From NCBI RefSeq assembly GCF_041146395.1, contig NC_090983.1, positions 62,131,501 to 62,195,500 of the forward strand: a stretch of 64,000 bases of DNA, in the 5' to 3' direction. This DNA is from Eulemur rufifrons (taxonomy: Eukaryota; Chordata; Mammalia; Primates; Lemuridae). Below are positions 36,151 to 47,662 of the stretch, in pieces (positions within the stretch are counted from its first letter, which is position 1; the number at the start of each line of letters is the position of its first letter). The position numbers were made by a program, and so were the translations under genes. The notes under the pieces are model-generated. The model had not been told where the DNA came from. It worked only from the letters and a program-made list of their open reading frames with translations, and searched no databases.

Positions 36151-38121
36151 GCATCCCATGGTTACATTAAATTAAAACAAGAAGAGAAAATAAGTGAGTC
36201 TAAAAGTTTAACTCTATAAAAGGGAACAACTAGTCCAATTTGAAGTCTTTAGATATGTTGCTAAAGTTAACCACTAGGTGGACTAAAGGATCCCTTAGGT
36301 CACATAAAGATCCAACACTGTCAAGTTACCTGCAGAGGCTACTGATTGTGAAATTCTAATTACAACATTATTCTGCCAAGCAAAAGAGGTAGGCATAAGC
36401 AAGGAAAATATAGAGGAGTAAGAGTCTCAATGTTGATGAGGAGTCCTGTTCTGACATCTTGGGAAAAGTTTCCCATGGCACGAAATCATCAACTTCTCGT
36501 CAACTTCTGGTTTGCAGCTTGAATGTCTCTGGTAATGGCATTTGGCATTTTGGTGAACTCTCTGAGTGGCCTGTATAATAGGCGTGAGGCTTGTCTCTTG
36601 AAATTGACATTGAGCTGTCTACCTCCAGCTTATAAGGCTTCAGGAACAGAGAAATTTTTGTTGTAGGAAATTGGAATGGAGAAACCTAAAAGTGTTCAGG
36701 ATCCAATCCAGTCTATAGGTATATTTTTAAAGCTCAAAAACAATGAATAGGCAACAATCTATTAACAGGTATACTATTGTTTTTCTTTTGAAATCTAATT
36801 TTTCTCTCTACAATCACTCTCATTTCTTCCAAAGATAATCAAAGTAAGACTAATTTGTTTGCAAAGTAAGTTTCGTCTCATCAAACTCGGCCTGATTATG
36901 TAAGCGCAGCAAGAATAGCAAATGATGACATAGTCTCTTCTAAAGTTTGCTTTGCTGGAACTTTCAATAAGGAATCTCAGATTAGACTTTTAAAATCTCC
37001 CAAGACTAGAAAGCCAAAACAAGGTAGGCTTCGGACTTTGGCTGCAGTACCTGTAGATTAATTCTATGCACATTCTCAAATATGACATCCCAATCAAAGC
37101 CTTGCTAATATAACCAATATTTCCAATTCTATTCTATTATAAAGAGAGCAGATTCTTATTGAACTTAGGCAAATAACTATATTACCATTAAAATTAGAAT
37201 GCTCATGAATAGTTTGTAAATTCTGGAGGGATCAGGTCATAAAAAAAGTAAATGTTTCAATTTTTCTTTGCAAAAGTGAAGATGTGAATATCCTATTTAC
37301 ATTCAGTTAATTTACTAGTTCTCAAAACTTATGTTTGAACTACTCATGGAAAGCAAGGAAAGCCATCATCTTAAAATTATTTTTTGACAAATAAGGCAAG
37401 TATCAAAAATATTACAGAAGCAAAGTTTAACTTAACTAAAAAGTTAAACACAAGGTTTCCCTCTTCTTTTTGCTTCCGTGGCTGACATATATCAAACATT
37501 TTATGCATTTTATTGTGCATTCTGCTCTTAGGTTGGGTTTACAGTGTTAGGTTCTTATATATCTAAGTGATAACAAGCTTGTTCACCTAATAAATCTAGG
37601 TTTAAAAATTATGTTTCTATTATAATTAATGCTGACAATTATGAAGATGTTTCTGTTTGGATTTTGCCAACAATTTTAAAACTGGCTTTATTTATCCAAG
37701 ATTATCTCAGATCATATGAAGGAAAAGGCATTTAAGTTAGTTTCTATTTGTCTGAGAAAATACTTGATCTATTTAAGCACTTTTTTTCCTTCTAAGCTGA
37801 TTGAATAGAGTTCTTTATAAAGTTTGGCAACATAATCTGAGGTAGAAAAATATCACATACATAACATGCAGACATATTTAAACATAAAAAACTATACAGA
37901 CTAGAGCAGGTCTTACTCTCATTAAGATTTCTTATTTGCTAATTTTCAAGTAGATTCTCTCCCCCTTTCAGATTATTAATCTTTCAATTATCTGTACCAT
38001 TGCCTTAAGCAATTGTTAGGTAGCCAACCCTAAGTTTGTACTCCCAAAGGAATCACTCTTAGGTGAAAAATTTACATCTCAAAGTCACGGAAAATTAATG
38101 CCAATTTTTTTCTAAGAAAGA
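35966..38121 (-). other. provirus internal region, 3' part (env side)
   Basis: Retroviral interior with no intact frame. Only the env TM segment at its left end is identifiable. Some of the rest may be env surface or 3' pol sequence decayed beyond recognition by eye. Confidence 0.5.
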
Positions 38122-38129
38122 GCTTATGT
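38122..38129. repeat. 8-bp target duplication, left of MER1
   Basis: GCTTATGT here against GCTTAGGT at 38572-38579 (7 of 8). Eight bases is the standard hAT duplication. Confidence 0.82.
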
Positions 38130-38571
38130 CTGGGGTCCCTAATCCCTGAGCCATGGAGTGGGTCCAGGCGTATTAAAAACAGGACCTCACAGCAGGGGTG
38201 AGTGGCCGATGAGGGAGTGAAGCTTTATCTGTATTAACAGCCGCTCTCCATTGCTTGCATCACCACATAAGCTCTGCCTCCTGTAAGATCAGCCCCTGCA
38301 TTAGATTCTCATAGGAGCGAGAACCCTACTGTAAACTATGCATGCGAGGGATCTAGATTGTGCTCCTTATGGGAATCTAACATCTGATGATCTGAGGTAG
38401 AGCTGAGGTGGTGATACTAGAGTGGCTGCAAATACAGATTCTTATTACCAGAGAGGTTTGACTGCACAATAAATGAATGAATCATCCTGGAACCATCTCC
38501 CCACCCTGGTCCATGGGAAAATTGCCCTCCATGAAACCGGTCTCTGGTGCCAAAAAAGTTGGGGACCACTG
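38130..38571. mobile_element. MER1-type DNA transposon (hAT-Charlie)
   Basis: 442 bp with inverted termini 'ctggggtccctaa' and 'ttggggaccactg'. Internal landmarks: 'gcctcctgtaagatcagc', 'cattagattctcataggag', 'gcgagaaccctactgtaaac', 'tgcatgcgagggatctag' and 'gatgatctgaggtag'. It resembles MER1B, a Charlie3-derived non-autonomous element. It is flanked by an 8-bp duplication and lies inside the provirus, so it inserted after the retrovirus. Confidence 0.88.
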
Positions 38572-38579
38572 GCTTAGGT

Positions 38580-40908
38580 CATATTGCATATCATTAGAAG
38601 TAAAGTTTATAGAAGCTGTGGACCAAATACTAATTATGAATGTCTCCAAAGCTCACCTGGGTGGACAGAACATTAATTTCTGCTAAAAATGGATTTGATG
38701 AATTTTTCTCTAATTTGTTCTTGGGGTTTCTGACTGGAGAGTGGCTATAAACTCTAGCCCTGTCCTGATGGGCCTATCATGATAGCCACTATCTCAGAGA
38801 TCTCCGATCAGGAAGAAAATTAGGTTCAGCTGTGTCTGGTGAGACACAAAGGAGGTTTCAAAATGGATGCCAAGGCATAAAAAAATCACTGGAATTCAAT
38901 ACAGGAGGATTTTATAAGGAAGTACACAGAGGAGCCTAAAAGACAATTCAGAAGTCTTTTCAAAATAACCAGTTGCGCACCACAAAGTCATATTTTGGAG
39001 ACAAATTTAGCTAGATAGGTGACTCTTCAACTTAGTCTTGTTTCCTATCTGGATTATTGAGTTCAGGGAGGAGCCCATTAACAAATAGAGCTGACAAAGC
39101 ATTTTCTGTGCCTGGACTCAGCAGGGATAGCTCTGAAAAAGAAGCAAATCTGCTGGACCTGAGGGCCTAAATTTTAAAAACACTTTGTCTAGATTTCTTT
39201 TTACCTTTAGGGTGAATAGTAACTAAGTGAAAACGTTAGAAGATTTATTTTTTTTAATCAATCAGTGACTTAAGTGCTACATGTTTCTTTTGTACAGAGT
39301 CTTTTACAAGAAGCAATACAATTTTGGGGGAAACTTTTTTAGAAGCTTCTGTACATCAGTAGGCACTCCTGGGTGGGCCTAATTTGGGAGTCCTCATTTT
39401 TAAATGCACTTCTTGAAGTGTAGTGTTGTTCATCTGGAATGTTCCACATGATTGCCATTGTCATTCTAAATTATCTTTAGTAAGATTTCACCATTTTTGT
39501 AAGTATTTGCAGCTTTCAGGGCCTAATATTTATACATGTAAAAGGCAAAGTGGACGCACCCAGAGAAGATGGAGTACCCAGTTCTTTTATGTTGAATCTT
39601 GGGGCTCTCAGACCCCAGATAAAACCCTAAGAGGGAAACACCACAGGGTTGGGTCATGTAATACTGTCACATGTACCTGCTTGCCTGGACATTTCTTGAG
39701 GCTGGTGGGCACTAGCCTGTTCCGTGTCTAGATTGTCCTCTCATGGTCGTCTTATTTTTTGATGGTGGGTTGTTCTAATAGCTCTAAAATGCCCAAACTG
39801 TGTTCAACAGTCAAATTGTGCCTTTGGCTCTGCAATCTCCTTGATCAGCTTAGTCAATGATTTCCTCCTACCTAAGCATGAAAGGACAGAGAGGATACAT
39901 CCCAAATTCCCTCAAATTCTGAAGGCATGAACGCCCCCTGCAGTAATATCCACTGACTGTAACCACTGTCAGTTACCTTTAAAACTACAGCTCTTGCTAG
40001 TGACTTGTCACCCACTACAAACCCAAAAGGTCATATGCTCTCTCCTAGCATAAACTAACCCATGGTACCTACTCTAAGGCCATTGATATGTCATAATAAT
40101 TTCTAATCCTAATGTCTCAGAAATGGGTCATTCATGTCAAGTTGCACTGAGCCCACAGTGAAATTGTTAGCCTTCCTCTTCAAAGCAGTAAACACATATG
40201 TAATGGACTGAGGTGATAAGATAACACCTGTTGTGTCCTGGTGCCACCTGAGACCTGAAATGCACTGATGGAAAGTAAAATGTGGCTGTGATGATGAGAA
40301 CAGACCCATCTGCAGAGGATCATAAAAGCAGCAAGGACCCAGCCTTGGACCCAGCTTCCAAGATCCTTTTGGAAGCTCTGCCTGCCAGAACTCTGAGGCA
40401 TTCTTCTGTCTTGGCAACCTGAGCCTCTGCCCTTCAGAGGCAGTGACCTCCCACCCAGGCCTGTTTGACTCATCTGTCCATGCATTGGGCTCCCAAGCCA
40501 TTGCTGTTGTTCGTTACACACTCTTCCCCCTTTTTTACTGTCTGTGAGTTGAATATTAATTGCATGATTGGTGGTGTGTGAAGGACTTGCAATAAACCAT
40601 GAATCTGACTACATATAATTGGCTATTGAGTCATTGTGAAACCTCAGGGCTTAGATCAGTTAGCACACCTAGGTGCAAGGAATTAACATATCGATTGGCC
40701 TAGGCAGGAACATTGATGTGTTGTCTCAGAGCTGAAACTAACCCTGGATTTCAAAGCCAAAACACTGATCTGGGGGCTCAATGCAAAAAGAGCAGACTCC
40801 CAAGAGCAGTTCCCAAGAGGAACTTACAACCCTCAGGGCTCTGTGAGGAAGCCAGGGGACCTCTACTACATTCCTCATGGGGTCTTGGGAATTGTCAGCA
40901 GTGTCCTC
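38580..40908 (-). other. provirus internal region, 5' part (leader and gag-pol side)
   Basis: About 2.3 kb between MER1 and the 5' LTR. Two overlapping minus-strand frames (40501-40109 and 40521-40180) stay open for 130 and 113 codons but show no gag landmark. In plus orientation 40540-40625 contains an AATAAA near 'caataaaccatgaatctg', so an additional decayed LTR in the opposite orientation may be present. Confidence 0.45.
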
Positions 40909-40922
40909 GTGTAGATCACCAG
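40909..40922 (-). other. candidate tRNA primer-binding site of the provirus
   Basis: Five bases after the 5' LTR in sense, an 18-base stretch starts TGGTGATCTACACGAGGA and extends to about 40905. Compared with the isoleucine-tRNA primer site as I remember it, 12 of 18 bases match and all six differences are transitions, as expected from decay. This suggests an HERV-I-like class. Tentative. Confidence 0.4.
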
Positions 40923-40926
40923 AATC

Positions 40927-41955
40927 TGTCAAAAGACAACTTTATAACAAATTTATTTACACATCTAATTGGCTTTTATTCATGATTCATGAATCAGGGA
41001 AGCCTCCATTCCACAAAATAGAATGAGACCTCCTACGGGGCAATAGCAGAACAATGGTGTTAACTGAAAAAAAAAAAAAAAAAATAACAAGGTTAATAAT
41101 TTGGAAAGGAGAACTTTATTTCTCATAAAAGATTTGTAGCCCATGGTGGCCATTCTGGGAGGCTGGAAAGCAAGACTCCTGGCCATAAGCCAGGAATGCG
41201 TGCTTTGAGGGAAGGACAAAGGGGACAGGATTTTATACTGAGTGGGTGGCTAAATATACATATTTAACAAGCTATAGGAGAAGTCATGAATATTTATGAA
41301 AAGAGAACTGTGTGCCTTCTCAGTGGGGCTTTCTGTCCTTTTATGGGGTCCATGTTTAAAAATGGCAGCCTTCTATGTCCAATAGGTGAAATAAGGAAAT
41401 GAAAACCCTCTCTGCACATGTTTTGTAGACTGTTAAAACCACTTCATGTTGGTATCTTTTATCCAGAAAGAATGCTGGTCTGGACCTTAGGCAATAAAGC
41501 CTGATGGCCGTTAGCTAGGGAGGGGTAAAATGATGCATGTTTGATCTCCTATCCCCTCATGGCTAGGAACTCAGTTTTAAGGTTTATCTGGGGTCCCCTT
41601 GGCTGAGAGGGGTCTGTTCAGTCAGTGGAGGGCTTAGGATGTTATTTTTAGTTCACAGTAGTTTTATAAGGTGTGAACAAATGATCCAGAACAATAGGAA
41701 AAAACCTGATTGGTTAGCATCAGGTTACATTCTCAGAAATAGTAAAAGCATGGAAGACTTCTTTATGCTGACTCAAGAAGACTGGAATCTCCTGTTTTCA
41801 AGAAAAACTAGTCTGTTTTGGAATCTCTCTGCTTCCATAAAGTTTTAGTTTGCTCATGTGGCATTTAGCACTAGTATCTCCATCTTGGTTTGGTCTGGTC
41901 TACTGGGCCTAGTGCAGGAGTTTAGTACAAAGCAATGGCCTTCCATTGTGTAACA
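40927..41955 (-). mobile_element. 5' LTR of the provirus, interrupted
   Basis: In sense it runs from 41955 ('tgttacacaatgg') to 40927 ('cttttgaca'). The polyadenylation signal lies at 40980-40975. It is 1029 bp because a 600-bp LTR is inserted at 41058-41657. Without the insert it is about 429 bp, in line with the 433-bp partner. Confidence 0.85.
41058..41657 (-). mobile_element. nested solo LTR (ERV1-like) inside the 5' LTR
   Basis: 600 bp, reading in sense from 'tgtgaactaaaaataac' to '...cagttaaca', so TG...CA ends. An AATAAA lies at 41120-41115 near the 3' end and a TATA-like 'agtataaaatcc' upstream. A 19-base homopolymer sits close to the end. The bases on either side (ATGG / GTAG) could be a decayed 4-bp duplication of GTGG, the sequence at this point in the uninterrupted partner LTR. 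It is younger than the provirus. The family was not named. Confidence 0.75.
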
Positions 41956-41959
41956 CAAC
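41956..41959. repeat. 4-bp target duplication (CAAC), right of provirus
   Basis: Exact match to 35196-35199. Confidence 0.82.
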
Positions 41960-42821
41960 AGTAACACTTTTTGAATTGTATAAATATATATTTTAAGTTA
42001 GTTGAGTACTAGTGAATAAAATGAGGCAGAAAGTTCTTATATTTTACCTCCAACACTCTTTATAGGAAACTGTGGTTTAAGAACCTTCTCCCAGTTATTT
42101 TTATTCCTCACATGTGCTGTACATTTCAAAGAACAGACAATACTCAAGCTAACTGGTAGACATTTGCAGACTAGTTACTCTGCTGATAAAGGGTCTTTAA
42201 AGCCTCCCAATAATGTGAACCAATACCAAAGAATGAAACCGGAGGACCAGAGAAAAGAGACATGAGTTTATCCAGGAAACTTACACGCCAGGGCTCGGGT
42301 GGCAACAGGCTGGGCAATTTTCTGCCCCACACCCAGAAACAGCAAGTAATTATGTAAGCAAGCACAAACAAAGAAACATTAACTTGGGGATATGGTGTGC
42401 ATCACCAGGTATGGTAGGGCAGTCTTCCATAAAGATTGGCAATGGGGTGAGGGTGGCCAGTTCCCCGCAGCTTTCTTTGTTTTAACTCTTTTGGCCTCCC
42501 TGAGTGGGATTGGGGCCAGGATCTCCGATTGCTCCACACTGCTTGAAGAGAGAAGATTTACACCAATGAGACAAATCAATGTAATTAAGACATATTTGCA
42601 ATCAGTGCTAGCTCATGTAATATACATGCAAGATGGAGGAAAAGAAAAAGATTTTTGTAGTTTAGAAAATGTGAGAGGTGAGCTCCATTTTGATGGCACA
42701 TATGAAATGTTAATTAAAGGATAGATGAGAAAAGGAGTTACAGTCAGAGAAATAGAGATAAGCAGACATAATTTGGTAGATATTAATATTTACTAGGAGA
42801 CCAGCTTCATTTGGTTGATAC

Positions 42822-42928
42822 TAGTAGTATCCTTATTTAAAAGTTGAGAAAATGGAGGCACAAAGAATTTAGGGAATTTGCCTAAAATTGCACATCTAAT
42901 AAGTGGTATTGCCTGAATTTCAAATGCC
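42822..42928 (-). mobile_element. MIR SINE fragment
   Basis: Antisense MIR core: 'cttatttaaaagttgagaa', 'aatggaggcacaaagaatt', 'aatttgcctaaaattgcac', then 'taataagtggtattgcctg'. Confidence 0.78.
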
Positions 42929-45447
42929 ATCACATGCTGCTTTGCCAGTGAAGAGCCAGAGGTTTGCTTTGGGGAGGATATGGATAAATGTGGACAGGAG
43001 GGTCAGGTCCTCTTCCCAAAACTCAATCCTCCAACCCATTCCTGTTTCTCAGCAGGCTTTCCTTCTGGCTTCCTTTATTTCCATTTTTCAATATTTTTTC
43101 CTTTCTATTTATTTTTCATTCTAGAGTTTTCCAAAAATAAGATTCTGATCCTTAACTTGATTTCAGAGTTCTCTGGCCACTTCCTGGGAAACACAGAAAT
43201 ATAATTTTTTCCACTATTGAGCTTTTTGTATTTATCTTTATTCAAAGATTTTCTCTGAGAATCAGGACAAAGAGCAACTGAAGAGCTGCAGACAAAGCTT
43301 GACTGGCTAATTAGCATTTCAAAGGAATCTGATGGGAGGTTTTTTTCCCCTGTTTTCAGTTTGTCACCATAGCAGTTCATACACACTTGAGAAGGATAGA
43401 AATTGCTCACTCTGAAAAGGCCCCCACATCATTCAGTCTCACTCGATCTCTTCCCTCGAAGCACCTCTCCCTTACTTTCCTAGTCTTTCAAATTTTGGGC
43501 TGGCTCTTTCAATCCCTCTTGATATACATCTCTTTTCTTCTTACATTTTATCCTACTTCTCCCTCCACCCTGAAAAAATGTAATGGCTATACATATTTTT
43601 AGTGTTATTAAAAATACTTATTCCATTCATTGAAAAATATTAAATGATCTCTATTTAAAAATTTTAAACATGGTTTTGTTTACTCTGTTCCCTCTCAGAA
43701 GGTATTATTCACCTAGGTGGATTTACGCTGGAGCTCCATTTGTTCAGTCTCATTTCCTTTATCTTCAGCATTTCAATTCCCTGCAAAGAAAAAAATCTTA
43801 CTTCCCTCTTTCCCTTCTTTATAAGCTATATTTGGGAATTTTTGGACAAATAAATGCATGAGTGCAAAAAAAGTAAAACCTTTAGAGGGGTAAGGGTACT
43901 ACTTTGTTGATTCTGAACTTCTACTCCTATTTCAAAAGTTTAGAAAACACTATTTTGTCTACATATTTTCCATCAAATAATTATTTGTTCTTCAGTTTTC
44001 CCCATGTATAAGTCAATGATTCCATGTCACACTGTATACACACTAAAAATGTGGTCATATAATTTGTGATGTAATCACGAGTAATTGGTAAAGAACATAA
44101 TTAATTCATTGCAAGATTTTTCAGAGCCTTTAATCTAGTAATATGAATTGTGAATTCTCTTTTAATTTCTTTTTTTTTCTCATAGCATCTCATGATAGAA
44201 TTACTGTTTCACAAACATACTTTGGGAAATATGACTGTATTTTCATACATTTGTGTGTATGTGACATAAACATACCTTTGTGTATATGTGATATAAAAAT
44301 ATTTATCTCTATAATCTGTAGTTATTGTTTTCTTTGACTGCATAATAAAAAGATTCAATTAAAGTTCTGTCAGAAAAAAATACTAAATTCAAACCAAGAA
44401 GTGCATTATTGATATTCTGCTGTGACCTAGAAGTACCTTGGAGAATTTATTCTAGGTTTCATGCTCCCTTGGTTCCCATGTTAAGAGTTAAAATATAGAT
44501 TTGAGTTATAAACAGAGCTGACACACTAACAAAAATAGAACCTAAAATGGTTCATACCTATTTTTCCAAGACACCTTGAAAGGAAATTTTACTTGGTAAA
44601 GATATCGAGTCTTCAGTGTAGAAATTAAAAGCAGGAACATTGATCTATTAATAATTTGTACATTTGACTCTCAAAGTTTGGTAGTTATGTTTAAGCCACC
44701 TGATGTCTTTTTCCCAAAATGGAATTAAAATCTGACAACCATGTGTTCTCAGTTTAAACACAGATATACAAAGGCATACAAAAGATTATAACAAGATTGC
44801 TTTACTGCCTTCTGCTAAGTCTGCATCAATAGGAAACTAAATTTTTTGAAGTTGGAAAAGTAAATTGAAAAGCCAGAAAAAATATGTTGAACATAATATT
44901 TTTTAATCCATAAATTCCTGATGATAAAATAGTGTTTACTTTTAGGCATTTTGTTTGGGTAGATAATTAGTTTTACTCATGCTTTAAAGGAAATTATGGT
45001 TCCCAACTAGATTCAGGTTGGGTATTTGCTGAGGGTTAAATAGATTTTAAATAAATTGTCATATTCAAAATTTGTCATCTTCCAAATCAATGTAAGCTTC
45101 CCCTTGATAGTGGGGGTGTGTTCATTGTTGTGCAGCTTCCAATTGTCACTGTACATTAAAAGCGACCCTTGCCAAAACTGATTAAGGTATCTTAATCTTC
45201 AGAAAGAAACATTAAGCACAGTAGATGTTAGAATGCTGACCTAATTGTTTGAAACCTCAACACCACCAGTGACAGAGATGTTAATCAAAATTCCACTGGA
45301 ACTTGTTTTCATCTTTTCTTGAAGACCTGCAAATGAAAAGTTGAATGTTTGGCATATAATTTGAAAACTAAATCAGAGTTACAGTGACTGTCTTAGAGCT
45401 AGAGCAAAGGGTAGGAAAGTTCCTTAACATTGTTTTATCATTTGATA

Positions 45448-45463
45448 CTAATACTTTGAATTT
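45448..45463. repeat. Alu target duplication, left copy
   Basis: 'ctaatactttgaattt' here against 'ctaacactttggattt' at 45754-45769, 14 of 16 identical. Confidence 0.85.
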
Positions 45464-45753
45464 TTATTTTATTTTCATGTTATTTGTTATTTTATTTTTT
45501 TAGAAACAAAGTCTCGCTGTATTGCCCAGACTGGAGTGTAGTGGTGTGATCACTACAGCCTCAAACTCCTCTGGAGTAGCTGGGACTAGAGGTGCATGCC
45601 ACCATGCCCAGCTAATTTTTCTTATTTTTTTTAGAGACAAAGTCTGACTATATTGCCTTGGGCTGGTCTGGAACTCCTGGCCTCAAGTGATCCTCCCACC
45701 TCAGCCTCCTAAAGTGCTGGGATTAAAGGTGTAAACCACCATGCCTGGCCCCT
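45464..45753 (-). mobile_element. AluJ-type SINE
   Basis: Antisense Alu with both arms. The right arm starts after a T-rich tail at 'agaaacaaagtctcgctg'. It has lost the segment between 'cctcaaactcct' and 'ctggagtagctggg', about 25 bp. The left arm ends 'aaaccaccatgcctggcc'. Diverged 16-bp flanking duplications support one insertion event and an old age. Confidence 0.92.
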
Positions 45754-45769
45754 CTAACACTTTGGATTT

Positions 45770-47477
45770 ACATCACAGTTTTATGTCTATAGACTCCAAT
45801 GTGTTTCAAATGCTTTATTTTCTTTGCTCCCTCTTCTTCACAAAGTCATTTCAATGCATGCATTATTACTTCTATTGTAATAGGAGTCACCTTGCACCAG
45901 GGAGTTTAGAGAGAAGCTGGCCCTGTGCCAGACTAAACTCAGCAAAAAGATCCCCCTGTGCACAGACATTTGGTCTACATAATCGCCAGAGAGTCTCTGG
46001 TTTTGTTATAGAAGCTTGTGAAAACAAGTGTCACCCTCCACCACAGTAATGGTCAAGACCCTAGAGCATCTCTAGATCTTGTGTTTAACTGAAGCTCTTC
46101 CCAGCAAAGCACCTGCTCTTTTGACATGCAAAACTCCAGCTATACCCATGCACAGTAATCAGGCTGCAGTGGAGAGACAGACGCAGCATGAGTTTGGTAC
46201 AGAACCTAAAAAGTGGTGCAGAATATAAAGCCTGGTATTCCTACTGGAACAAGAAATAAGGGATTCCTTTGACAATAGTAACTCAGAATAGCTGCTTAAC
46301 TATGTCTTCTTGAACATGTGCTTCAAGTTTGCCTTCAAGTGGAAGAAATATACGATACTAAGTATCAAATGATAATGAGACAGTATTTTATAGAGAATAA
46401 TATGAGGAATATACCATAAGAGTCTGATTTAGCGACTATGAATCAGGAGACTGCAAAATGAAATCCCACAAATAGAATTACTTATTCAGCCAGCTTGTCT
46501 TGTTTTAATTTGAGTTAACTTCTAACATTTAAAAAATAGGAGTGTTTCACTCAAAGATCCAATTCCTGCCATCTCTTAAAAATCAGAAGACCTGGAAATA
46601 GTAGGCCCACATTCCTTAATGTCAAAAACAAGATGAAGCTTACATCAGTGTAATCCCTATACCTGTTTTGCATGTCACCTGGACATCTGAGTTTGCAAGT
46701 CCCACTCTAAAGGATACCTGAGATATAAAAACTGCCCCGGGTGTCACTTGGAGATTCTCCAAGGGGCTTATAACAACTTCTAGGAGCTGGCATGTAGAAA
46801 CATCAGTTTTTAAATCATTGTAGCTTATCACTTTGTGTTTCATGAGCCCACAAATAGGTGCCAAAAGAAAACTAACCTAACATCAGTACATAAGTATTTC
46901 AAAGCCCATACACAGGAATGACAGAGCCCTTGTGAATCCGCACTCCTCACCATAATACTTAAGATTGCCATATACATTCATCTGATCAGACTTTCTGAAA
47001 AGCCTCAAATTTCAAGGAAGGCATCTGAGTTTATTGTACAGTATAATGATCTGTATTACAGTTTGTCTCCTCAAACAGACAAGAATTTTTTTTTTTTTGC
47101 TAAGATCTTAAATCATAAAGAATTTAAACCAATAACTACTTTCAATGCCATAGGAGCACTTAATATGAGCAATTATACATAATCAATTTACATAACACTT
47201 TACATTTAACACACTCTCCAATGTAGTAACTCCTTCATTTCCTATAACATCTCTGAAAAGCAGGTAAAGAAGATATTGTTCTTTTTAATAGTTTCTGAAA
47301 ATAAAAATGACTTTTCTCCAAGAACAAATAATTTGAAAAGCCATGAGAACTCTGGTATTTTCTACAACATTTTGGAGTATGTTCTTGAATATCTAGGTTA
47401 TCAGAAATTGAGTAAATGTTATAAAGAGGTACAGTTGTTAACAATGTAAGTTCTGAAATGAACATATCTGAATTATT
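45770..47477. other. unassigned DNA
   Basis: No repeat family or exon recognised. Includes a T run near 47088-47099. A 74-codon minus frame at 46864-46640 has no domain. Confidence 0.5.
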
Positions 47478-47662
47478 ACTCTGGGTGTCTTGCTTAATAG
47501 CTCTGAGGCCATGGACAATCTAATAATTTTTTAATTTTTTTCTCATTTTTTAAAAAGGACATAATTATAGTTACCTTATAGTATTACTGTGAAAATAAAT
47601 GAGATGCCTGTTAAGTACTTTTAACAGTGGCTGGCATATAATGGGAATACAATAAATAATAC
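47478..47662 (+). mobile_element. MIR SINE fragment
   Basis: Sense MIR: 'ttgcttaatagctctgagg', 'ccatggacaatctaataat', 'ttaccttatagtattactg', 'tgaaaataaatgagatgcc' and 'agtggctggcatataatgg'. The middle is expanded by T/A runs. Confidence 0.75.

Larger units (their letters stand above)
35200..41955 (-). mobile_element. ancient class I endogenous retrovirus, complete LTR-to-LTR structure
   Basis: Minus-strand provirus of 6.76 kb. The 5' LTR is on the right (40927-41955) and the 3' LTR on the left (35200-35632). Both start TGTTA and end TGACA in sense, allowing for one mutated base in the left copy. CAAC flanks both sides. A polypurine tract abuts the 3' LTR, and a decayed env transmembrane segment lies just inside it. 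The internal part is about 5.3 kb including a 442-bp MER1, short for a full gag-pol-env set, so deletions are likely. I could not place gag or pol. The LTRs differ by roughly a quarter of positions by eye, so integration is old, probably before the primate radiation. The family name was not recognised with confidence. No intact reading frame remains. Confidence 0.85.
41960..45463. other. unassigned DNA with one MIR
   Basis: No exon or repeat family recognised apart from the MIR at 42822. Frames at 42392-42724 (+) and 42379-42579 (-) overlap each other and have no domain. 45060-45320 has complex, non-repetitive composition. Confidence 0.5.

Noticed and set aside
40109..40521. Two overlapping minus-strand open frames (130 and 113 codons) near the provirus 5' end, considered as gag
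   Set aside because: No gag landmark (N-terminal myristoylation signal, major homology region or zinc knuckle) is visible, and two frames open over the same bases suggest chance.
42379..42724. Opposed open frames of 110 and 66 codons, considered as an exon
   Set aside because: They overlap on opposite strands, have no domain, and no convincing splice-site pair borders them.
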